Below, piece after piece: positions 1-7,576 of a stretch of DNA of 22,177 nt; within the stretch, counting starts at the first letter, position 1; every line of letters begins with the position of its first letter. Both the position numbers and the translations under genes were made by a program. This stretch comes from Bacteroidales bacterium (GTDB lineage Bacteria; Bacteroidota; Bacteroidia; Bacteroidales; BM520): positions 1 to 22,177 of the forward strand of contig JALNXP010000011.1 in the NCBI GenBank assembly GCA_023230285.1, in the 5' to 3' direction. The notes below the pieces were generated by a model. It saw only the letters and a list, made by a program, of their open reading frames with translations, was not told the origin of the DNA and did no database searches.

Positions 1-1281
1 ACCAACGCTGAATTGATTAGCTAATTGTTCGCCTACAGTTCTGATACGACGATTACTAAGGTGGTCTATATCATCAACATCCGCTTTAGAATTAATAAGT
101 TCTATTAAGTAATTGATTATCGAAATAATATCCTCTTTAGTCAGGATACGTGTTTCGATAGGTATTTTAAGATTAAGTTTTTTGTTTATTTTGTACCTGC
201 CAACTTCGGCGAGGTCATATCTTTTATCGGAGAAAAATAATTTTTCTATAACGCTGCGAGCTGTTTCTTCATCAGGAGGTTCAGCATTACGCAATTGGCG
301 GTATATAAATTCGATAGCTTCTTTTTCCGAATTAGCTGTGTCTTTTTGCAGTGTGTTGAAGATAACCGAATAATCATTGGCATCAGCTTGTTCTTTATGT
401 ATAAGAATTGTTTTGACACCTGCATTGATTATCATATCAATATGTTCATTTTGCAGAACGGTTTCGCGTTCTATGATAACGTCTGTACGTTCTATAGATA
501 CCACTTCGCCTGTATCTTCGTCTACGAAGTCCTCGACCCAGGGGCTGACAACGCGGGCGGCTAATTTTCTGCCTATGACACGTTTAAGCCCGGCTTTTGT
601 CACTTTAATTTCTTCAGCGAGGTCAAAAGCATCGAGAATATCTTTATCTGTTTCATAGCCGATAGCACGTAATAAAGTTGTCACGGGCAACTTTTTCTTT
701 CTATCAATATAGGCATACATAACGTTATTGATGTCGGTAGTAAATTCCATCCACGAACCTTTGAATGGTATAATACGAGCCGAGTATAATTGGGTACCGT
801 TAACGTGGTAATGTGTTCCGAAAAATACGCCCGGGGAGCGATACAATTGAGAAACCACAATACGTTCGGCACCATTTATACAGAAGGTGCCTCTTGGGGT
901 CATATAAGGTATCATACCTAAATAGACATCTTGGACAACTGTTTTAAAATCCTCGTGTTCTTCATCGGTACAATATAATTTCAACTTAGCCTTAAGGGGA
1001 ACACTATACGTCAGACCTCTCTCGAAGCATTCTTCTATTGAATATCTTGGAGGGTCAACATAATAATCAATAAACTCTAAAACAAAATTGTTCCTCGCAT
1101 CATTTATCGGGAAATTTTCGGCAAAAACTTTATATAATCCTTCATTCTGCCTGTTCTCAGGATTGCAATTAAGCTGGAAAAAGTCCTGAAAAGATTTCAA
1201 CTGAATATCAAGGAAATCCGGATATTCCGCTTTAATTTTGGTTTTACCAAAATTAATTCTATTTGCATTTTTGGTAGCCAA
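1..1281 (-). CDS. rpoB: RNA polymerase beta subunit, N-terminal part (runs off left edge)
   Basis: Core catalytic subunit of RNA polymerase. The visible 427 residues cover the N-terminal lobe/protrusion region. They read [20 protein letters not shown] near the start, then an RPB2-like stretch with [20 protein letters not shown], and end at [17 protein letters not shown]. The frame is open throughout. No in-frame ATG lies near the start: the frame has a TAA just upstream, and the first internal Met is only around residue 115. Translation therefore most likely begins at the TTG at 1281, giving (f)M-A-T-K-N-A-N-R. No Shine-Dalgarno is visible. It follows rplL after 111 bases that contain a stem-loop, which may set how much transcription reaches rpoB. 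The C-terminal two thirds lie outside the window. Confidence 0.97.
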   Translation of the reverse strand, partial: MATKNANRINFGKTKIKAEYPDFLDIQLKSFQDFFQLNCNPENRQNEGLYKVFAENFPINDARNNFVLEFIDYYVDPPRYSIEECFERGLTYSVPLKAKLKLYCTDEEHEDFKTVVQDVYLGMIPYMTPRGTFCINGAERIVVSQLYRSPGVFFGTHYHVNGTQLYSARIIPFKGSWMEFTTDINNVMYAYIDRKKKLPVTTLLRAIGYETDKDILDAFDLAEEIKVTKAGLKRVIGRKLAARVVSPWVEDFVDEDTGEVVSIERTDVIIERETVLQNEHIDMIINAGVKTILIHKEQADANDYSVIFNTLQKDTANSEKEAIEFIYRQLRNAEPPDEETARSVIEKLFFSDKRYDLAEVGRYKINKKLNLKIPIETRILTKEDIISIINYLIELINSKADVDDIDHLSNRRIRTVGEQLANQFSVG

Positions 1282-1327
1282 TGTATATTGGATTTAGGTT
1301 AAAAAAAGAAAAAGAACAAATAAAAAC

Positions 1328-1374
1328 AAGGAATAGACACACCATGATTATAGCATGGCGTTTGTCTATTCCTT
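1328..1374 (-). terminator. Stem-loop with T-rich tail between rplL and rpoB (possible attenuator or processing site)
   Basis: On the transcribed strand AAGGAATAGACA pairs perfectly with TGTCTATTCCTT (12 bp). A small asymmetric internal loop follows, then a second 5-bp stem CCATG/CATGG with a 7-nt loop. Downstream, 1300-1327 is a T-rich run in the transcript direction. This resembles an intrinsic attenuator. In E. coli the same gap holds a partial terminator and an RNase III site; whether this hairpin does either job is inference. Confidence 0.6.
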
Positions 1375-1392
1375 ATATTGATAACGTAAAAG

Positions 1393-1770
1393 TTATTTAA
1401 CTTCTATTTCAGCGCCTGCTTCTGTTAATGCAGCTCTGAGGTGTTCAGCTTCATCTTTAGAAGCACCTTCTTTTAATGGTGCCGGTGCGGAATCAACGAG
1501 AGCTTTTGCTTCTTTAAGTCCTAAGCCGGTAAGTTCTTTAACGAGTTTCACAACATCGAGTTTTTTAGGTCCTGCATTTTTGATGATAACGTCAAATTCA
1601 GTTTTTTCTTCAACTGCTTGAGCACCTTCAGCTGCTGGAGCTGCTGCAACAGCCACTGCTGCGGCTGCCGGTTCGATACCATACTCATTTTTAAGAATCT
1701 CTGCAAGTTCATTAACCTCTTTTACGGTTAAATTTACTAACTGTTCTGCAAATGCTTTTAAGTCTGCCAT
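1393..1770 (-). CDS. rplL: 50S ribosomal protein bL12 (L7/L12)
   Basis: Stalk protein of the large ribosomal subunit. It binds uL10 as dimers and recruits the GTPase factors EF-Tu, EF-G and IF2. The 125-residue length fits the family. The N-terminal dimerisation domain (about 1-33) is followed by an Ala-rich flexible hinge (about 34-52, [18 protein letters not shown]). The C-terminal domain is typical, with [37 protein letters not shown] and a final AGAEIEVK. It starts at ATG 1770 after an A-rich leader with no Shine-Dalgarno. It lies 50 bases after rplJ, its stalk partner, and before rpoB. Confidence 0.98.
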   Translation of the reverse strand: MADLKAFAEQLVNLTVKEVNELAEILKNEYGIEPAAAAVAVAAAPAAEGAQAVEEKTEFDVIIKNAGPKKLDVVKLVKELTGLGLKEAKALVDSAPAPLKEGASKDEAEHLRAALTEAGAEIEVK

Positions 1771-1820
1771 TTTGTTTATTTTTTTAATTATTTAATACTA
1801 TATTTTTTATTGAAAATAAT

Positions 1821-2342
1821 TTATTCCGATTTTTCGGACAAAGTTTTTAGGACACCTGATATTTTCTGTCCACCCGACTGCAAAGCTGAAATAACATTTC
1901 TTGCAGGAGATTGGAGTAAAAATACGATATCACCGATGAGTTCATTTTTAGACTTAATGTCACACAAAGCCTGAAGCATATTGTCACCTACGTAAACACA
2001 TTCTTCTATATAAGCACCTTTAAGAATAGGCTTGTTAGAAGATTTTCTGGCTTCTTTGATAAGTTTAGCCGGCAGGTTGCTGCTTTCAGCCGTCATAATA
2101 GCTGTGTGACCTTTCAGAACGTGCATCAAGTCTCCAAAATTCACGTTAGAATTTTCCATTGCTTTTCTAAGCAATGCGTTTTTCACAACCATTAATTTGA
2201 CATCACGTTTAAAACATAAGCGACGCAATTCGCTTGTTGCTGTTGCATTAAGGTCACCAATATCTGCTAAATATATAACATGTTCCGTATTAAGCATATC
2301 GGTGAGTTTGGTTATAAAACCGTCTTTATTTTCTTTTTTCAT
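1821..2342 (-). CDS. rplJ: 50S ribosomal protein uL10
   Basis: Base of the ribosomal stalk; it anchors bL12 dimers to 23S rRNA. The 173 residues have the usual N-terminal RNA-binding alpha/beta domain, with IYLADIGDLNATATSELRRL, a KNALLRKAM motif and LKGHTAIM. The C-terminal helix (about 135-173) is where bL12 binds. It lies 28 bases after rplA and 50 before rplL in the rplKAJL cluster. That gap is too short for a separate rplJ leader of the classical L10-binding type, so any such control must act elsewhere. The leader reads GTGAGAG just before ATG, at most a weak Shine-Dalgarno. Confidence 0.97.
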   Translation of the reverse strand: MKKENKDGFITKLTDMLNTEHVIYLADIGDLNATATSELRRLCFKRDVKLMVVKNALLRKAMENSNVNFGDLMHVLKGHTAIMTAESSNLPAKLIKEARKSSNKPILKGAYIEECVYVGDNMLQALCDIKSKNELIGDIVFLLQSPARNVISALQSGGQKISGVLKTLSEKSE

Positions 2343-2370
2343 CTCTCACTAAATTTTAATTTAATACGAA

Positions 2371-3066
2371 TTATATGGTAATTGACTTAACGTCAACTTT
2401 TACGCCAGGGCTCATTGTACTTGATACGAATACGCTTTTCATATAAGTTCCCTTAGCTGCGGAAGGTTTCAACTTCAATATAGTAGTTAAAACTTCGCGT
2501 GCATTTTCAATAAGTTTCTCTTTATCGAAAGATACTTTGCCTACTGCTGCGTGGATAATACCGAATTTGTCAACTTTAAAGTCAATTTTACCGGCTTTTA
2601 CCTCTTTCACAGCATTAGCTATGTCCATGGTTACGGTACCTGTTTTAGGGTTAGGCATTAAGCCGCGGGGACCTAATATACGTCCTAAAGCACCAACTTT
2701 GGGCATTACGCTGGGCATGGTAATCACAACATCAACATCAGTCCATCCTTCTTTGATTTTCTGAATATATTCATCGAGTCCGACATAGTCGGCACCTGCT
2801 GATTTGGCTTCTTCTTCTTTCTCAGGAGTACACAAAACGAGTACTCTCTTTGTCTTTCCTGTTCCGTGAGGAAGGGTGACTGTACCTCTAACCATCTGAT
2901 TAGCTTTACGCGGGTCAACTCCTAATCTTACATCCACATCAAAAGAAGCGTCAAATTTTGTATAGGTAATATTTTTTACTACCTCAACAGCCTCGTTCAA
3001 AGAATATGCTTTTTGTTGATCATATTTCGAAAGAGCTTCTTGCTTTTTCTTTGCTATTTTAGCCAT
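2371..3066 (-). CDS. rplA: 50S ribosomal protein uL1
   Basis: L1-stalk protein that binds 23S rRNA near the E site; in many bacteria it also represses its own operon by binding the rplK-rplA leader. The 231-residue length matches the family. The family signature lies near residue 120-140 ([20 protein letters not shown]), followed by [27 protein letters not shown]. The C-terminal part rebuilds domain I ([20 protein letters not shown]). It is 28 bases downstream of rplK and 28 upstream of rplJ. The leader is A/T-rich with no Shine-Dalgarno. Confidence 0.98.
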   Translation of the reverse strand: MAKIAKKKQEALSKYDQQKAYSLNEAVEVVKNITYTKFDASFDVDVRLGVDPRKANQMVRGTVTLPHGTGKTKRVLVLCTPEKEEEAKSAGADYVGLDEYIQKIKEGWTDVDVVITMPSVMPKVGALGRILGPRGLMPNPKTGTVTMDIANAVKEVKAGKIDFKVDKFGIIHAAVGKVSFDKEKLIENAREVLTTILKLKPSAAKGTYMKSVFVSSTMSPGVKVDVKSITI

Positions 3067-3094
3067 TCTTAGAAATTTTTAAAATTCGACTTTA

Positions 3095-3538
3095 TTATTT
3101 GGCAAACGGGTTATCTCCTTTAACAGTAACGCCCATACTGCGGGCAGTACCGGCAACCATCTTCATTCCTGATTCAATTGTGAAAGCATTAAGGTCGGGC
3201 ATCTTATCTGTTGCTATCGCCTGTACTTGTTCCCAAGTCAAGCTGCCGACTTTCTTTCTGTTAGGTTCTGCCGAACCTTTTTTGATTTTTGCAACTTCCA
3301 GCACTTGAACGGCAACCGGAGGGGTCTTTACTATAAAAGAGAATGACTTGTCTTTAAAAACGGTTATTATCACAGGTAAAACCTTACCGGCTTTATCTTG
3401 TGTCCTACCGTTAAACTGCTTGCAAAATTCCATAATATTAACACCCTTGGAACCCAATGCAGGACCTATAGGTGGTGATGGATTTGCAGCACCTCCTTTA
3501 ATTTGTAATTTAATGTAGCCGCTAATTTCTTTTGCCAT
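3095..3538 (-). CDS. rplK: 50S ribosomal protein uL11
   Basis: Forms the GTPase-associated centre with 23S rRNA and is needed for factor-dependent steps and stringent-response signalling. At 147 residues it has the expected N-terminal domain, with the Pro-rich segment [20 protein letters not shown] (thiopeptide-site region, about 16-35), and a C-terminal rRNA-binding domain ending [14 protein letters not shown]. It starts at ATG 3538 after an A/T-rich leader. A gap of 69 bases separates it from nusG, with no clear promoter in it, so it is probably co-transcribed with secE-nusG. Confidence 0.98.
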   Translation of the reverse strand: MAKEISGYIKLQIKGGAANPSPPIGPALGSKGVNIMEFCKQFNGRTQDKAGKVLPVIITVFKDKSFSFIVKTPPVAVQVLEVAKIKKGSAEPNRKKVGSLTWEQVQAIATDKMPDLNAFTIESGMKMVAGTARSMGVTVKGDNPFAK

Positions 3539-3607
3539 TTTTAAAAAATTTTTATTATTTAGAAATCTGTTTGGAATTCAGGACAACGCAAAAAGCCAAA
3601 AGTCTCA

Positions 3608-4156
3608 CTATTCTTTTGCCACCTGCATAAATCCTAACTCCAGCGGAGTTTTTCTGCCAAAGATTTTCACCATCACTTTCAGCTTTTTCTTCTCACTATT
3701 AATTTCTTCTATCACGCCGCTGAAACTATTGAAGGGACCATCTGTGACAGTAACCGTCTCACCTACGATAAATGGAACGCTGACATCTTCGCCAAGCTCT
3801 GCGAGCTCATCGACTCTGCCAAGCAATCTGTTTACTTCGGCGGGGCGGAGCGGTTCAGGATGATCTTTGGTACCAACGAAACCTAAAACATCCGGTATGT
3901 TCTGTATATAGCCCATAACACGCAAATTAAGATATGCCTCTATTAACACATAACCTGAAAAGAAGTTGCGCTCTTTGATAATTTTCTTCCCGTTTCTGAT
4001 TTGATATACTTTTTCCGTAGGAATAAGCACTTGTAAAATCATTTCACGCATATCATCACGCCTCGCCAAATCTGTATCAAGGTAATGTTTAACACGCTTC
4101 TCTTTGCCACTTATAGCCTTAACAACGTACCAATTTTTTACAGGTTTTTCATCCAT
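3608..4156 (-). CDS. nusG: Transcription termination/antitermination protein NusG
   Basis: Binds the RNA polymerase clamp, promotes processive elongation and couples transcription to Rho or the ribosome. The 182 residues contain an NGN domain (about 6-120), starting [19 protein letters not shown] and including [10 protein letters not shown] and [18 protein letters not shown] domain follows (about 128-182), with [19 protein letters not shown] and a C-terminal [13 protein letters not shown]. It follows secE by 11 bases, the near-universal pairing. The start at ATG 4156 has only TTAGG directly before it, too close to act as a Shine-Dalgarno. Confidence 0.97.
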   Translation of the reverse strand: MDEKPVKNWYVVKAISGKEKRVKHYLDTDLARRDDMREMILQVLIPTEKVYQIRNGKKIIKERNFFSGYVLIEAYLNLRVMGYIQNIPDVLGFVGTKDHPEPLRPAEVNRLLGRVDELAELGEDVSVPFIVGETVTVTDGPFNSFSGVIEEINSEKKKLKVMVKIFGRKTPLELGFMQVAKE

Positions 4157-4167
4157 ACCTAATAAGA

Positions 4168-4374
4168 TTATGCTAAACCATAAAACAGCTCGAGTAAATT
4201 CTTAAAAGAAAGATCCATCAAGAACACCACTAACGCGATGATAAGGGAAGCAATGGATACTACTACTGCGCTGCTTTGTAGTTCTTGCCATGTTGGCCAT
4301 GTCGTTTTGAATTTCAATTCTTCATAGCAACCGACAATATATCTAACAATTTTGTTATCACTAAATTTTGCCAT
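4168..4374 (-). CDS. secE: Preprotein translocase subunit SecE
   Basis: Clamp subunit of the SecYEG channel in the inner membrane. It is the short, single-membrane-segment form (68 residues). An amphipathic N-terminal helix carries the conserved [14 protein letters not shown] stretch (about 19-32), and one transmembrane helix follows (about 35-52, [18 protein letters not shown]). The tRNA-Trp gene lies 21 bases upstream and nusG 11 bases downstream. The three were probably cut from a single transcript. Small size, position and motif make the call secure. Confidence 0.95.
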   Translation of the reverse strand: MAKFSDNKIVRYIVGCYEELKFKTTWPTWQELQSSAVVVSIASLIIALVVFLMDLSFKNLLELFYGLA

Positions 4375-4395
4375 CTTTTATTTGTATTTGATAAG

Positions 4396-4468
4396 CACGG
4401 GTGGTAAGACTCGAACTCACAACCTATGGTTTTGGAGACCACCACTCTACCAATTGAGCTACACCCGT
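4396..4468 (-). tRNA. tRNA-Trp (anticodon CCA)
   Basis: A 73-base cloverleaf. The acceptor stem ACGGGTG pairs with CACCCGT, with discriminator G. The D-arm is GCTC/GAGT. The anticodon stem GTGGT/ACCAT encloses loop CTCCAAA, giving anticodon CCA. The T-arm is GTGAG-TTCGAGT-CTTAC. The 3' CCA is not encoded. It sits between tuf and secE. Confidence 0.97.
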
Positions 4469-4488
4469 TTTTAGAAGTATCATAGATA

Positions 4489-4517
4489 AAGATACCCCGG
4501 CAGAGCCGGAATATCTT
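4489..4517 (-). terminator. Stem-loop after tuf, before tRNA-Trp
   Basis: CCGGC-AGA-GCCGG forms a 5-bp GC stem with a 3-nt loop. It is extended past a 2x2 internal loop by AAGATA/TATCTT (6 bp). There is no long T-run after it, so it may be a processing or partial termination site rather than a strong terminator. Its outer arm also contains TATCTTTA, one base off the -7 consensus, but no -33 box is present. Confidence 0.45.
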
Positions 4518-4540
4518 CTTCCACAATACTTATTATCATA

Positions 4541-5728
4541 TTAATCCAATATTTCTACTACCTGACCTGCACCAACGGTTCTACCACCTTCACGGATAGC
4601 AAAACGTAAGTTAAGATCCATTGCGATTTCACTAATCAATTCGACTTCTACAGACAAGTTATCGCCGGGCATTACCATTTCTATTCCTTCAGGAAGGATG
4701 ATTTCGCCAGTAACGTCAGTTGTTCTAAAATAGAACTGAGGACGATAATGGTTATGGAAAGGAGTATGACGACCGCCTTCTTCTTTCTTAAGAATATAAA
4801 CCTGACCTTTAAAATGTTTGTGAGGATGAACTGAGTTAGGAGCTGCTACGACCATACCACGACGGATTTCGTCTTTATCGATACCTCTTAACAAAAGACC
4901 TGCGTTATCACCTGCTTCACCACGGTCCAAAATTTTACGGAACATCTCAACACCGGTAACAACTGATTTCAGTTTTTCTGCGCCAAGACCTATAATATCT
5001 ACGGGTTCACCGGTTTTGATTACGCCGGATTCGATTCTTCCGGTAGCAACTGTACCACGACCTGTAATTGAGAATACGTCTTCAACAGGCATAAGGAATG
5101 GTTTATCAACGTCTCTGACAGGCAATGGTATCCACTCGTCACAAGCATCAATTAATTCTTTAATTTTTTCAACCCATTTTGGCTCTTGGTTTAATCCACC
5201 TAATGCAGAACCGCGGATGATAGGAGTATTATCACCATCATATCCATAGAAAGAGAGGAGGTCTCTGATTTCCATTTCGACTAATTCCAACAATTCTTCA
5301 TCGTCTACCAAGTCAACTTTATTCATAAAAACAACCATTTTTGGCACACCTACCTGATGAGCTAAAAGGATATGTTCACGGGTTTGAGGCATAGGACCAT
5401 CAGTTGCAGCGACAACTAAAATAGCACCGTCCATTTGAGCAGCACCGGTTACCATGTTTTTAACATAGTCGGCGTGACCGGGACAGTCAACGTGTGCGTA
5501 GTGTCTGTTTGCTGATTGATACTCTACGTGAGAGGTATTAATGGTAATACCTCTTTCTTTTTCTTCAGGAGCGTTATCGATAGAATCAAATGATTTGAAT
5601 TCTGCCAACCCTTCGTCTTGTAATGTTAATGTAATAGCTGCAGTCAAAGTTGTTTTACCATGATCTACGTGTCCAATCGTACCAATGTTTACGTGTGGTT
5701 TAGTACGTACAAATGTTTCTTTTGCCAT
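4541..5728 (-). CDS. tuf: Elongation factor Tu
   Basis: GTPase that delivers aminoacyl-tRNA to the ribosomal A site. The 395 residues are complete. The G domain holds G1 GHVDHGKT (about 19-26), switch I with ERGITI, G3 DCPGH, G4 NKVD and G5 SAL. Domain 2 carries [14 protein letters not shown], and domain 3 ends with [18 protein letters not shown]. The [20 protein letters not shown] stretch is typical of Bacteroidota EF-Tu. It lies 54 bases after tRNA-Thr(GGT) and is probably expressed from the promoter upstream of the tRNA block. The leader has no Shine-Dalgarno. Confidence 0.99.
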   Translation of the reverse strand: MAKETFVRTKPHVNIGTIGHVDHGKTTLTAAITLTLQDEGLAEFKSFDSIDNAPEEKERGITINTSHVEYQSANRHYAHVDCPGHADYVKNMVTGAAQMDGAILVVAATDGPMPQTREHILLAHQVGVPKMVVFMNKVDLVDDEELLELVEMEIRDLLSFYGYDGDNTPIIRGSALGGLNQEPKWVEKIKELIDACDEWIPLPVRDVDKPFLMPVEDVFSITGRGTVATGRIESGVIKTGEPVDIIGLGAEKLKSVVTGVEMFRKILDRGEAGDNAGLLLRGIDKDEIRRGMVVAAPNSVHPHKHFKGQVYILKKEEGGRHTPFHNHYRPQFYFRTTDVTGEIILPEGIEMVMPGDNLSVEVELISEIAMDLNLRFAIREGGRTVGAGQVVEILD

Positions 5729-5782
5729 TTTATTTCAATATTTAAGTTTTGTGGATCTTTTATTTTTTTTAATTCAGTTTTG

Positions 5783-5854
5783 AGCCGTTGATGAGAGTTG
5801 AACTCATGACCTCTTCCTTACCAAGGAAGCGCTCTACCACTGAGCTACAACGGC
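5783..5854 (-). tRNA. tRNA-Thr (anticodon GGT)
   Basis: A 72-base cloverleaf. The acceptor is GCCGTTG/CAACGGC with discriminator T. The anticodon stem CTTCC/GGAAG encloses loop TTGGTAA, giving anticodon GGT. The T-arm is ATGAG-TTCAACT-CTCAT. CCA is not encoded. It is the last tRNA before tuf. Confidence 0.96.
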
Positions 5855-5859
5855 ATTTG

Positions 5860-5932
5860 AGCGAGAAACGGGACTCGAACCCGCCACCTACAGCTTGGAA
5901 GGCTGTCGCTCTACCGGATGAGCTACTCCCGC
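5860..5932 (-). tRNA. tRNA-Gly (anticodon TCC)
   Basis: A 73-base cloverleaf. The acceptor GCGGGAG pairs with TTCTCGC through two G-T wobbles, with discriminator T. The anticodon stem ACAGC/GCTGT encloses loop CTTCCAA, giving TCC. The T-loop is TTCGAGT. CCA is not encoded. Only 5 bases separate it from the next tRNA-Thr. Confidence 0.95.
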
Positions 5933-5943
5933 TTTCATACAAA

Positions 5944-5972
5944 AAGAATGAGTAAAAAAATTACTCATTCTT
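5944..5972. terminator. Perfect 12-bp stem-loop with T-run inside the tRNA cluster
   Basis: AAGAATGAGTAA and TTACTCATTCTT form a perfect 12-bp stem around a 5-base A/T loop. In the minus-strand transcript it is followed by a T-run, the layout of a low-GC intrinsic terminator between tRNA-Tyr and tRNA-Gly. It may instead separate the tRNA precursors for processing. Confidence 0.55.
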
Positions 5973-5975
5973 CGG

Positions 5976-6057
5976 TGGGGAGAGGTGGATTCGAACCACC
6001 GTAGGCTTAGCCAACAGATTTACAGTCTGCCCCATTTGACCGCTCTGGTATCTCCCC
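5976..6057 (-). tRNA. tRNA-Tyr (anticodon GTA)
   Basis: An 82-base class II tRNA with a long variable arm. The acceptor is GGGGAGA/TCTCCCC with discriminator A. The anticodon stem GCAGA/TCTGT encloses loop CTGTAAA, giving GTA. The variable arm follows, then a T-arm with TTCGAAT. CCA is not encoded. Confidence 0.96.
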
Positions 6058-6071
6058 TAAGCTCACTTTAG

Positions 6072-6144
6072 AGCCGATGGACGGGCTCGAACCGCCGACC
6101 GGCTGATTACAAATCAGCTGCTCTACCAACTGAGCTACATCGGC
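6072..6144 (-). tRNA. tRNA-Thr (anticodon TGT)
   Basis: A 73-base cloverleaf. The acceptor is GCCGATG/CATCGGC with discriminator T. The anticodon stem GCTGA/TCAGC encloses loop TTTGTAA, giving TGT. The T-loop is TTCGAGC. CCA is not encoded. It is the first tRNA of the Thr-Tyr-Gly-Thr-tuf unit. Confidence 0.97.
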
Positions 6145-6168
6145 AACATGTCAATCACTGCATCTTAT

Positions 6169-6200
6169 GCAGTCTCATTTTCCTTTCAAAATGAGACTGC
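6169..6200. repeat. 13-bp perfect inverted repeat at the tRNA-tuf transcription start
   Basis: Arms GCAGTCTCATTTT (6169-6181) and AAAATGAGACTGC (6188-6200) flank a 6-base loop. The arm nearest hpf begins on the last base of the -7 promoter box, so the repeat covers the expected start point and early leader of the tRNA-tuf transcript. It could be an operator, a 5'-terminal RNA hairpin, or the end of the hpf transcript. No T-run follows. Confidence 0.6.
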
Positions 6201-6229
6201 AAAGATACAACTTATTTTTTACTGTACAA
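6200..6229 (-). promoter_or_regulatory. Bacteroidota-type promoter for the tRNA-tuf operon
   Basis: On the minus strand the -33 element TTG (6229-6227) is followed by exactly 19 bases and then TATCTTTG (6207-6200), a full match to the Bacteroidota -7 consensus TAnnTTTG. It lies about 55 bases upstream of tRNA-Thr(TGT), in the 108-base gap after hpf. Confidence 0.8.
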
Positions 6230-6252
6230 GTTTTTTTGAAAAAAATTTCAAA

Positions 6253-6549
6253 TTATTTTCCAATAATCTTGTCTTTCCTCTTAACTACTTGTCTTCTAAT
6301 AGCTTCCACACAATCGTCAATGCCTTCCTCAAAAGTATCACATTGCTTTTTGGCAAATAAATCGTCCCCCGGAACCGTTAATCTCACCTCCGTAATCTTA
6401 TTTGCCACCTTTTCTTTCGCATCTATCCTCAAAGTTACATCAGCACCCTGAACTTTGTCATACAGTGGCATCAATTTAGTGACCTTCTTTTCTATAATCT
6501 CTTCGAGCTTGGCATCTGCCTTAAATCCTACCGAATTAATGTTAATCAT
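6253..6549 (-). CDS. hpf: Ribosome hibernation promoting factor, short form
   Basis: Binds the 30S decoding region and tRNA/mRNA channel, stalling ribosomes in a dormant state in stationary phase or starvation. The 98 residues match the short HPF/YfiA fold (beta-alpha-beta3-alpha). The sequence opens with MININSVGFKADAKLEEII, has the ADVTLRIDAKEK strand region near the middle, and ends with the helix EEGIDDCVEAIRRQVVKRKD. It lacks the C-terminal dimerisation domain of long HPF. It lies 32 bases after the xerC-like gene. Unlike nearly all neighbours it has a strong Shine-Dalgarno six bases before its ATG (separate entry). The tRNA-tuf promoter lies in its 3' flank. Confidence 0.93.
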   Translation of the reverse strand: MININSVGFKADAKLEEIIEKKVTKLMPLYDKVQGADVTLRIDAKEKVANKITEVRLTVPGDDLFAKKQCDTFEEGIDDCVEAIRRQVVKRKDKIIGK

Positions 6550-6555
6550 AACTTT

Positions 6556-6565
6556 TCCTTTCTTT
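6556..6565 (-). promoter_or_regulatory. Extended Shine-Dalgarno of hpf
   Basis: The leader reads AAAGAAAGGA, then six bases, then the ATG at 6549. AGAAAGGA is an 8-base uninterrupted complement of the conserved 16S rRNA 3' tail (CCTCCTTTCT). This stands out because the other genes here, rpsU excepted, have A/T-rich leaders. Confidence 0.75.
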
Positions 6566-6581
6566 AATGTTAATACTATTT

Positions 6582-7490
6582 TTATGCACGCGGATGCGCA
6601 CTTTTATATACTTCTTTCATCTTCTCTATCGTGTTGTGAGTGTAAATTTGTGTCGCCGCTAAACTTGAATGACCCAACAACTCTTTCACGGAATTTATAT
6701 CTGCACCTTTGTTCAACAATAACGTTGCAAAGGTATGTCTTAATATATGCGGACTCTTTTTTGTTTGTGTCGTAACTAATTTTAACGCTTCATGAACTAT
6801 TCTGTATATCATCATCGAATAAGGATGCCCGCCTCTATTACTTAATATCAAATAATTATCACCTCTTCTATCCTTAAATTCCAAGTCTCTTACCTCTATA
6901 TATTTATATACCTCTTTTATTATATAAGGTGTCAGCGGTATTATTCTTTCTTTGCTCCTTTTCCCGAAAACCTTCACATTACCTGCTTCTTTATCAAAAG
7001 AAGCATCTCTCAACGAAACCAATTCAGAGCATCTAATACCTGTCCCTGCTAAAAGTACAATCACCAACCTGTCTCGAACACCCTCAAAATCATCGGCATA
7101 CTCAAATTCCTCAAGCAACTTCTCCAACTCCTGACTGTTAATATATTCAGGTAGATTTTTATCTTTCTTCAAACTTATAATCTCCGTAGCAGGATTTTTA
7201 TCTATCAACTTTTTACGTATGGCATACCTATACAATGCCTTAACAGCCGACATTTTCCTATTTACACTTGTCTTTGCTAAATCTGCCTCCACCAAACTAA
7301 CCATCCATGAACGTATCATCTCACTCGTTACTAAATCCATACACTCAATTTCATATTGCTCTTTTATATAAGTCGAAAACTCCGACAAATCGCACTTATA
7401 TGCTTTGACTGTATGTAGAGATGCCCTTTTTTCAAAAGAAATATAGTTCAAAAAAAGCTCTATGCCATTAATTAACAACATGTTACTCAT
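6582..7490 (-). CDS. xerC: Tyrosine recombinase, XerC/XerD family
   Basis: Site-specific recombinase. The family resolves chromosome dimers at dif at the division septum and is also used by integrating elements. The 302 residues have an N-terminal SAM-like DNA-binding domain (about 8-95) and a catalytic domain with the full active-site set: R153 in AGTGIRCSEL, a beta-hairpin Lys region near KVFGKRSKERIIPL, H248-x-x-R251 (HILRHTFATLL), the LLGHSSLAATQ histidine, and nucleophile Y283. ATG 7490 gives the family's usual length; a second ATG at 7481 is possible. Position between rpsU and hpf favours a housekeeping enzyme over a mobile-element integrase. Whether it is XerC or XerD cannot be told here. 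A large palindrome covers its promoter. Confidence 0.92.
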   Translation of the reverse strand: MSNMLLINGIELFLNYISFEKRASLHTVKAYKCDLSEFSTYIKEQYEIECMDLVTSEMIRSWMVSLVEADLAKTSVNRKMSAVKALYRYAIRKKLIDKNPATEIISLKKDKNLPEYINSQELEKLLEEFEYADDFEGVRDRLVIVLLAGTGIRCSELVSLRDASFDKEAGNVKVFGKRSKERIIPLTPYIIKEVYKYIEVRDLEFKDRRGDNYLILSNRGGHPYSMMIYRIVHEALKLVTTQTKKSPHILRHTFATLLLNKGADINSVKELLGHSSLAATQIYTHNTIEKMKEVYKSAHPRA

Positions 7491-7499
7491 AAAAACAAA

Positions 7500-7543
7500 A
7501 TTCCGACAAATTTTCGATAAAGATATAGAAAATTTGTCGGAAT
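7500..7543. repeat. 16-bp perfect inverted repeat in front of xerC
   Basis: Arms ATTCCGACAAATTTTC (7500-7515) and GAAAATTTGTCGGAAT (7528-7543) flank a 12-base centre. The repeat ends 9 bases before the xerC ATG. In the minus-strand direction it is followed by TTTTGTTTTT, so as RNA it would look like a terminator for rpsU. As DNA it brackets a promoter -7 box. Confidence 0.8.
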
Positions 7544-7548
7544 CCAAA
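7518..7548 (-). promoter_or_regulatory. Putative xerC promoter embedded in the palindrome
   Basis: On the minus strand TTTG (7548-7545) is followed by exactly 19 bases and TATCTTTA (7525-7518), one base from the TAnnTTTG consensus. The spacer is one palindrome arm, the -7 box is in the palindrome centre, and the other arm covers the expected start point and leader. Confidence 0.5.
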
Positions 7549-7576
7549 TTTTTGCCGCAAAATTTTAAAAAAAAAT

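Noticed and set aside
113..875. Several open frames opposite or overlapping the left end
   Set aside because: They are shadows of rpoB, which reads cleanly on the minus strand from 1281 to the edge.
2343..2370. L10-type autoregulatory leader before rplJ
   Set aside because: The rplA-rplJ gap is only 28 bases and no structure is visible.
4314..4526. A 70-residue open frame across tRNA-Trp
   Set aside because: It overlaps the tRNA-Trp gene and the secE start and has no recognisable protein features.
6582..7490. Integrase of a mobile element inserted by the tRNA genes
   Set aside because: The gene lies between rpsU and hpf with no attachment-site duplication of tRNA 3' ends visible and no cargo; it looks like a housekeeping Xer protein.
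7500..7543. Chromosomal dif site for the Xer recombinase
   Set aside because: A dif site has two 11-base arms around a 6-base centre and diverged arms; here the arms are 16-base perfect with a 12-base centre and overlap a promoter.
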